Shown here: positions 57,584 to 64,000 of the stretch, piece after piece
Position numbering within the stretch: the stretch's first letter is position 1
Layout of the letters: every line of letters starts with the position of its first letter
Source: Podocnemis expansa
Taxonomy: Eukaryota; Chordata; Testudines; Podocnemididae
Direction: 5' to 3'
NCBI GenBank assembly: GCA_007922195.1
Contig: ML682005.1
Coordinates: 25,951,015-26,015,014 of the forward strand
Length of the DNA: 64,000 bases
Notes under the pieces: model-generated
The model's database searches: none
Told to the model about the DNA's origin: nothing
What the model saw: only the letters and a program-made list of their open reading frames with translations
Translations under genes and position numbers: made by a program

Positions 57584-57924
57584 CTAAGGAAGAAAATAAA
57601 AATTGTTGTAAGTTATAAGGATGCATTAAATAAATAATAAAAAGGCAGTGTAAAGTATGATGGGTCAGCATAAACTGAAAAAAAATGAAAAAGGTTAAAT
57701 AGCCAGCCTGAAGATACACCTTTATTCAGTCCTACTGCACCTGTGAATTACCAGGGTTTCTAAACAATTGGTGGTTTCACATATCCTTGTGTTGTAAATC
57801 TAAGCACAATAAGGTGAATCAAATACAAAATCTTACCCTTAATCCTTAGTTTCAGGACATCTATTCATTTTAATTAAACCTTTAAATCTGTGTTTTTGTT
57901 TTAAAAGATGTTTTCCTGTAACAA

Positions 57925-57952
57925 CCCAATGATTCTATTCTATTCTATTCTA
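57925..57952. repeat. TATTC pentamer run on a CR1-like tail
   Basis: CAACCCAATGATTC followed by three to four TATTC units. It resembles the last bases of a CR1 copy with an expanded terminus. Confidence 0.6.
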
Positions 57953-59551
57953 AAACATACCTGCACATATCTTTTAATATAAGTCACTGTATTTTAAGAT
58001 CTAAAAGAATGAGGTAGGCATTAAAAAAACCCTTAGAACTCTTAGCATGTCATAGTAGCCCACAATTATTTCAATCAGATCCTCAAGCCTTTACTTCAAA
58101 TCTTTTAATCCATTCAGAACTCTCCAACTGAAACAGTGATTTTGTACAGTAGCTGGGTAGGGTGCTTTAGTTATTCTGGTGCTTGCCTTTTCCTCCCTTA
58201 TGCTGCAATTCAAGCCTATCTTGATGGGAATCAAAACACAGTGTTCTTCCCGTGTGTAATACAAGGGCTGACTGTTCTGTTTTCTGGAAACTTGCCAGAA
58301 CGTACATTTAAAAAAACTACTGTGTTTTTGTAAACTGGCAAAATGGTGAAATAATGTAAGTATTACCGATCTTTTAAAAGTACTTAATGGAACAAACAAC
58401 CATTTCTATTTTTAACTATTACTTTATAGTGGATGAGTCTATCTAGAAAAGATTGACACAACGCATTCAAGTTTTGCTCAGATCACTGAGAAGATCAGTG
58501 TGTTTCATAGGTCACAGAAAACAAGCATTATGTAAATATCAGACCCTTGCCAGCTCCTCCTTCAGGAATCATCCTCAATTGACCAAGAAACAGTCTGCAT
58601 CAAGCTTACTTGATATTACAAGAATCAAATCACAACCCAAGTCTCTATCTGAATGAACTCTATCAGTAGCTAAACCAAATTACAACAAATATTTACACCT
58701 GACTGACCTATTGGAACTTGGTTGGCTAGTACATAAGTTTTCTTGTCAATAAATATCTGAAATCTGTACCACTAACACCCGAGTCTGACTGGGATCAAAA
58801 TTCAAAAGATAAAAAATAGTGTCTACTTTTAATCTTTGTCTGCAATGTGACTGTATGCACACATTATCTTTCCTATAGAGAATACAAATATGTTTCCAGG
58901 GGGTCTGAAAGTCACAAGCTACTGATGTTCAAAATATTCTGCAAAATGGACTATAGAGGCTGCATGCATTGGGCTTGTAATTCATTTGCTACAGTCTTAG
59001 AATTCCAGTGCAATACATAAGAGGCACATTTCTAATAATATAAAATAGCAGGAAGAAACATTATTTTTAATGAGCAAGTCAACGAACACCCAAAAAGATT
59101 GTTTCAGTCAAAGCCACAGAAGAGTGGTACTGCCACATGTTCAAAGGATACAACTCAGCCTGAGCTACATTATCTTTGTCAAAGCTATTTTATTGAAGCT
59201 CTATGATTCTCTCCCTGTGCAGGTGATTCAAACCTTGTGATGAGACTTTAAAAAAGAAACTTACCTTTTTTAACATGTGAAAATGAGCTTTAAGGACACT
59301 TTCACTTGCCTCACAGGAAAAAATAACATGCTGTGACAAAAACCACTGCTGTCCCTGGTGAGGGCAAATGGGGCAACTGCCCTAAGCCTCATGGTTGCAC
59401 AGGCCCTATGTGGCCCAGCCTCTAGGCTAGCCTGCCGTGCTCCTGTGGGTGAAACAGCTGGTCCAGGGGGAGGTCAGCAGGACAGAGCCTCTGGGACATC
59501 CTGCCCAGTGTTGGGAGGGAGAGCAGGGGACCCCACATGCCAGCTGGGCCT

Positions 59552-59647
59552 GGGATGATTTGCTTAGGATTGGTTCTACGTTGAGCGGGGGGTTAGACTA
59601 GATGGCCTTCTGAGGTCCCCTCCAACCCTAATCTTCTATGATTCTAT
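59552..59647 (+). mobile_element. CR1 3' tail
   Basis: GGATTGGTTCTACGTTGAGC, GGGGGTTAGACTAGATGGCC and GAGGTCCCCTCCAACCCTAA followed by TTCTATGATTCTATTT is the CR1 3' end. The preceding ~210 bp, starting near CCCTGGTGAGGGCAAATGGG, look repeat-derived but were not identified. Confidence 0.8.
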
Positions 59648-59771
59648 TTAAATCCATGATAAACAGCCTGAGTAGGTTTCAGAAGCTGTGTTTGCACCAG
59701 GAGTAGGCAGGCCCGAAGATAAACACAGTGGGGATATTCAGCTCCCCAAAATATTAAATGAAGTTCATATA

Positions 59772-60531
59772 CATAGGTGGTCTTAGTGGGTATATAGCGC
59801 TGATAGCTGCCCAGGGCCTTGCAAGGGGATGGGCCCCACACCACTCCAGGGAGACCGTGGCTGGCACTGTGGCAGAAGACCATGGCAGGTTGGCAGGGTC
59901 TCCCTGGTGGGGTTGGGGAGTCTTGCGGTGGCCCATGGTGTGGCTGGTGAGCCTGATGGTGGCCTGCATAGGTCTGAATTGGGGCTGGAAGGCCCAAAGT
60001 GGGGTCAGTGGCAGGGCCAGGGACCCCTGTGGCACAGCCGGGGAGCCCAGCAGCAGCCCACAACTCAGCCTGAGCTACTTTATCTTTGTCAAACTTATTT
60101 TATTGAAGCTCTATATCTGGATTGGGGGGCCTGCAGCAAGGCTGAGGGTGGGGCTGGAGGACGTGGAGTGGGGCCAGGGACCCCCACAGTGGCTTGCGGC
60201 ACAGATAAGGAGCCCAATGGTGGCCTGCAGTGCCTCATGGTGGGGCTCAGGAGTCTAGCAGTGGGGCTATGGAGCCCACAGTGGGGCTGGTGGCAGGGCC
60301 AGGGAGTCCAGTCGATGTTTGATATGGGGTGGGGGATTGGCAGGAGCCTGCAGGGAGGCTGGAGGGGGTCCCCACAGGGGTCAGGGTCCAGCAGGGGACA
60401 GGGACCCTAGAGGGCTGATGGGACCCCAGCAAGGGGGGGGGCAAAAGTCAAGGATGGGGCCCCCTACATGGTGTGGGGGGCCCCATCCTTGACCTCTGCC
60501 CTGGGCCCCAGAATTGCTAAGATCGCCCCTG
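59772..60531. mobile_element. hAT-like element, G-rich
   Basis: CATAGGTGGTCTTAG at the left and inverted CAGGGGCGATCTTAG at the right. The flanks TTCATATA and CTCATATA agree at 7 of 8. The interior is rich in GTGGGGCTGG-like repeats. Open frames of 139 to 193 codons here look like composition artefacts. Confidence 0.85.
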
Positions 60532-61317
60532 CTCATATACCCACAAAAGCCTCTTCAAAATTCAGACATCTTTATAAAATACACCCAGGTTGCTAAACAT
60601 AAGTTATAATTTATTTTTGAAGAACTGTGACATACTTATTTTGCTTTACACAAACCATTCATTCATTTCTACAGTTCAAGCAACTAATCTGGGCTGTCTG
60701 AAGAATTTCTTTGTTGTACTAGTTTTCTGTGGTAATCTGGTATGGCTTCATACCTTTTAAGGTGCTTTGGCTAGCTCTTACGCTTATGATGCAGAACTAG
60801 CAATCTGCTATGCTTTCATGCCTTTGGGGCACACATGCCATTGGTGCCATGTCCCTTAACATTCCAGTTTAAACAAGCTTAAAATCCAACAATTTAAACA
60901 ATTTCTTTCCTGCAAATGGCAAATAACTGTTGTCTCAATTTCAAAGGAACTGTAACTGCACCTCCCTCTCCAGGATCAACTCCAAGAGCTTCCCATCAGC
61001 TTTCAGGTTTCCAGTCAACACCTGCCTTTGGCCAAGGCCCATTGTCCCATTCCCTTCTGACCAGGGGTTTTGATGTTTCCTTACACTGTAATATCTCCAG
61101 CAATTCAGCCTACCTAGAGGTCAACACCTGTGCTTTGCTTTCTCTCCAAGGACTACATGCAACTCTTTCTAAGCATAAAGAGTTATTCTTAAGATAAAAG
61201 CATTACAGTGAAAACATTTAAAAACAACATGCACGTTTCAAAACACAATAAACATACTAGAAGTCACTCATCAGATTTTATGGGATCCACGTAGGTCAAA
61301 CTCTTTCCGCCCTCTTT

Positions 61318-61370
61318 GGACAAAACAAACAAGGAGTTCTGTGCCGCTTTTAAAGACTATACCCCTCTGA
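61318..61370 (-). mobile_element. Fragment of the dispersed fold-back repeat
   Basis: GACAAAACAAACAAGGAGTT and TGCCGCTTTTAAAGACTATA match the GGAGT...GGCACTTTAAAGACTAAC segment of the family. Confidence 0.6.
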
Positions 61371-61408
61371 AAATGCTCCACTTTGGATAGAAGATCATAT
61401 AAAGTTGC

Positions 61409-61963
61409 CAGGTATCCAGTTCTCATCCAGAAACTAAAAGTCTGGTTACCACAGGTGGGGGAAGGGGTGACTAGCAGCCTGTCACCCAGACCTGATAACG
61501 GTGGCATGCATGGACACTCAGGCAGCCCTTTGAGGGGCATGGTTTGCAGGACAGCAGCAGGTTAAAGGGCTCCCAATGGGCATTCAGTATGCCCTAGACC
61601 CTAGAAGGAAGAAATGTGAGCTACTCTGTCAGCGAGCACCTCCCCTCAACCAGACCCTCAGGCAGCTCAGAGCAGGGAGGACTTGAGTGGCCAGGGAGAA
61701 GTTGCTGTGCAAGTAGCGCAGCAGGAGGCTGCTGCGCAGGAGGGCTCAGCGAGCTTGCCAGGGGGGCTGCCTAGCTGCTCCTGGGCAGCTGCAGCATTCT
61801 TCTGACCTACACTTTCAGGTGGCCTGCTGGAGCTCTGGCTGGCAAGTCCCTTTGGGCTGCTGCTCATGCTAGAGTTAGGAGGGAAAGCAGCAAGTGACGG
61901 TGGGAGGTCCAGAGCAGGAAGCAGGGCCTCAGGGAAAGAGAGGGTCCAGTTTTCACAAATTAG
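61409..61963. mobile_element. Insertion with perfect 8-bp flanking repeat
   Basis: AAAGTTGC flanks it on both sides (61401-61408 and 61964-61971). The left end CAGGTATCCAGTTCTC and the right-end GGTCCAGTTTTCACAAATTAG resemble each other in direct rather than inverted orientation, so the class is unclear. Confidence 0.6.
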
Positions 61964-63675
61964 AAAGTTGCCCACCCTAGGCCTAACTCAAAAAGGCAGC
62001 CTTGTGTCAGTTCATGTTCATCTTTTATACCAAAAGCCCTTTCTGGGTCTCCTAGTCTCTGGAAAACCCAGTGTGAATCAGTACTTGCACATTACCTCTG
62101 AGTTGGTATCTCTCTTGAGTTGTTGAGTCTCAATGTCTTGTCTTCACAATCATTCCCACAATTTTTAGTTCTTGGAAAAGCTATTCTATCAATCCCTTGC
62201 CCAATGGATTAGGACACACTCATACATAAACTTTTTATAGAATTAATGAAATATGGCTCCACAGATACCACATATGATTTCCAACAGCTCTCACAATTGC
62301 TTGCCAAATTAACTTGTCATAAATATGACTCTCTCTTTACTTTTGCCTCCACACTTATTTAGGCTTTGACTCAACAAAGCATTAAGCACATTTAGTTCAC
62401 CCCTATTTCAGCAAAGCACTTACCCACATACATAAGTAATTTGCTGAATCTGGCTTTACACCTTAATCCGGCTGCTGAGTTTGCTAACACTAGTGTTGCT
62501 AGGGGTAGTGATATTTGTGTGGGACACTTTCAAATCCTGTAGTTGTTTTTACAAACAAAAGACACAAAGTTACTAATTCAGCATCTTTCAATTTGAAATT
62601 AACCCACAAATATTGATTTTTTTTTTAAAACAACACAAATTGCGAAGCCTTTTTAGCTGACCATCACTTAGAAAAACAAGTGTCCGCACAGCACTTCAGT
62701 TTAAAAGAAAAAATATTTTTATTTTATGGATTCCTTTCTCCCAAAATAAGAGAACAAAAACAAACAAAACAAAGAGAATGAAAATGTAACAGAATGGACA
62801 GCAACAGAAAAGAAAGGAAGAACGAGGGCAGAGAGGGGAAAGGAGAGTGACATCTCAGTTTCTGTCCTCTAAGTTAATCAAAGATTTCTACAAAGTCAGA
62901 CCAAATCTTTTCAAATTTGTCATGAGGTCTCTCTTGTCCGAACATAACCTGTTCTTTATCACTTAGGTTTGCCAAGTCACTATGCAAAATATTTATGTCT
63001 TCACATAGCAGTCCATTCTTGCACCTATGCCATACAAGTTATTTTGCTCCAAGCATTGCTCTAGAGAACTATGGCTTCTGTTTAATGATGATGGGATATA
63101 TCCCAGAACACAATTCTGAGACATGATTTTTAAAGAGGTATCCATAATTATCTTAATTCTCCTGCCTACTCCCAAAACATGGGAGGACCCACATCTCCAG
63201 TAGTTGTCTGTCTTCGCAACCTAAGCTGGGACCAGTATGAATTTCTCCTGAATCAGCCTTAAATATACATCAATAGTAGAGCTGGTAATGTTTTGCAATG
63301 CACTTCCTCATTGGCTATAAAGAAAATATTTTTTAAAAATAATTTTTTTAAAAACACCATTTAAACCACTGTACATGGCTAGTAAACTGAATTTAAGCAA
63401 AGATGACAGCATCTCCATTGAAAGCTTGGACTGAAATTAAATGGCAGAGATTAACATCTCACTTTATTGGCTCATTTTCAAATCCCTATCCACTTCCATC
63501 TCCACAACCTCATGAAGATTCTATTACATTTTTACTCTTTCATCATTATTTCATCACCATGGTTGGGCAAAAACATCTTATAAATACTAAATTCTGCTAT
63601 TATTGGGGGTTCTTTTGACCAAAATAAGAGACATCTATTCCAACTTGCCACTCAACCTTGCTGATTTCTTACAGG

Positions 63676-63735
63676 CAGTGTGACAGAGTGGTCTGATGCG
63701 GGATTAAAAAGATGAGAGGTTCTGTCCTCATTGAT
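63676..63735 (+). mobile_element. Possible tRNA-derived SINE head
   Basis: GTGTGACAGAGTGGTCTGAT resembles a tRNA A-box region, and AGAGGTTCTGTCCTC some 35 bp later resembles a degenerate B box. No tail could be defined, so this may be a chance match or an old MIR-type head. Confidence 0.3.
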
Positions 63736-64000
63736 CAGCTTGAGGACAGCATTTCACAGAAAGGGGCTGGAACAAATGAAGGTGTGGAGATGTTTGTACA
63801 AGACCCTAAGTCATAATGGGTTGCATCATTAACAAGGTGGAAGTGGTGCTGGGAAGATATAAAACTGGATAGGTAGGAGGCATGTATACACTATATGTTC
63901 ACAGGCTTATTCATGTACATGTTTAACCAACACCCTTCACCCTAAAGTTTTAAAAAGGCTAGCTACATTGTCTAATAGACACATCCCTGAATGACTGGCA

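Larger units (their letters stand above)
57584..64000 (-). other. SPIRE1: SPIRE1 intron upstream of the first visible exon
   Basis: This is non-coding by everything I can see. It holds a TATTC pentamer run, a CR1 3' tail, two longer repeat insertions (59772-60531, 61409-61963), a fragment of the fold-back repeat near 61320-61370 and a possible tRNA-derived SINE head near 63676. I looked for the preceding KIND exon and did not find it. About 62000-63650 shows no recognisable feature. Confidence 0.6.

Noticed and set aside
57584..64000. Preceding SPIRE1 KIND exon
   Set aside because: I searched both strands for a segment ending RSYRDVMK with a donor and saw none. It is probably outside the window.

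Overview
This is vertebrate nuclear DNA, most likely from a turtle (a crocodilian is the alternative). It is A+T-rich and has no bacterial-style gene density. It carries CR1 LINEs, a tRNA-headed SINE with a CR1 tail, MIR remnants, a DIRS retrotransposon and many short hAT-like elements. That mix fits non-avian sauropsids: birds lack DIRS and have few MIR copies, and mammals lack active CR1. Assignments rest on family knowledge and reading the sequence; no database search was run.

The one host gene is SPIRE1, an actin nucleator, on the minus strand. Its exons therefore run from high to low coordinates: 57583-57458 (end of the KIND domain), 47614-47531, 45956-45792 (end of KIND and first WH2), 30877-30791 and 30337-30208 (further WH2 repeats), 25646-25605 (a 42-nt cassette exon), 16214-16045 and 5375-5285. 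All have AG/GT boundaries, and phases are compatible across the whole series with or without the cassette. The 5' exons (start codon, most of KIND) should lie above 64000. The 3' exons (Spir-box, FYVE-like zinc finger) should lie below 1. No promoter, first exon or polyadenylation site of SPIRE1 is in the window.

The rest is intron packed with mobile DNA. Near 6537-12657 is a decayed DIRS element on the minus strand, with inverted terminal repeats, an internal complementary region, and Gag, RT/RNase H and tyrosine-recombinase remnants. CR1 copies lie at 41333-43330 (minus, frameshifted), 47920-48940 (plus, with an open 305-codon 3' part of ORF2), about 49080-49545 (old) and 56703-56946, plus several 3' tails. 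About twenty short terminal-inverted-repeat elements are scattered through the introns, many with a still readable 8-bp target duplication. Three elements share a TATGTCTACACT-type terminus and have palindrome-rich interiors (14645-14981, 32736-33115, 33158-34601). A fold-back dispersed repeat recurs at 37940-38296, 43666-43800, 45232-45489, 53230-53400 and 53540-53835. The 37940-38296 copy contains the window's only assembly gap (38171-38270).

The most interesting points are the precisely recognisable SPIRE1 cassette exon, the DIRS replication architecture, the fold-back repeat with a perfect 12-bp target duplication around an assembly gap, and a dimeric mini-transposon bounded by one perfect target duplication. 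I found no convincing new protein-coding system. Long open frames in G+C-rich elements look like compositional artefacts.
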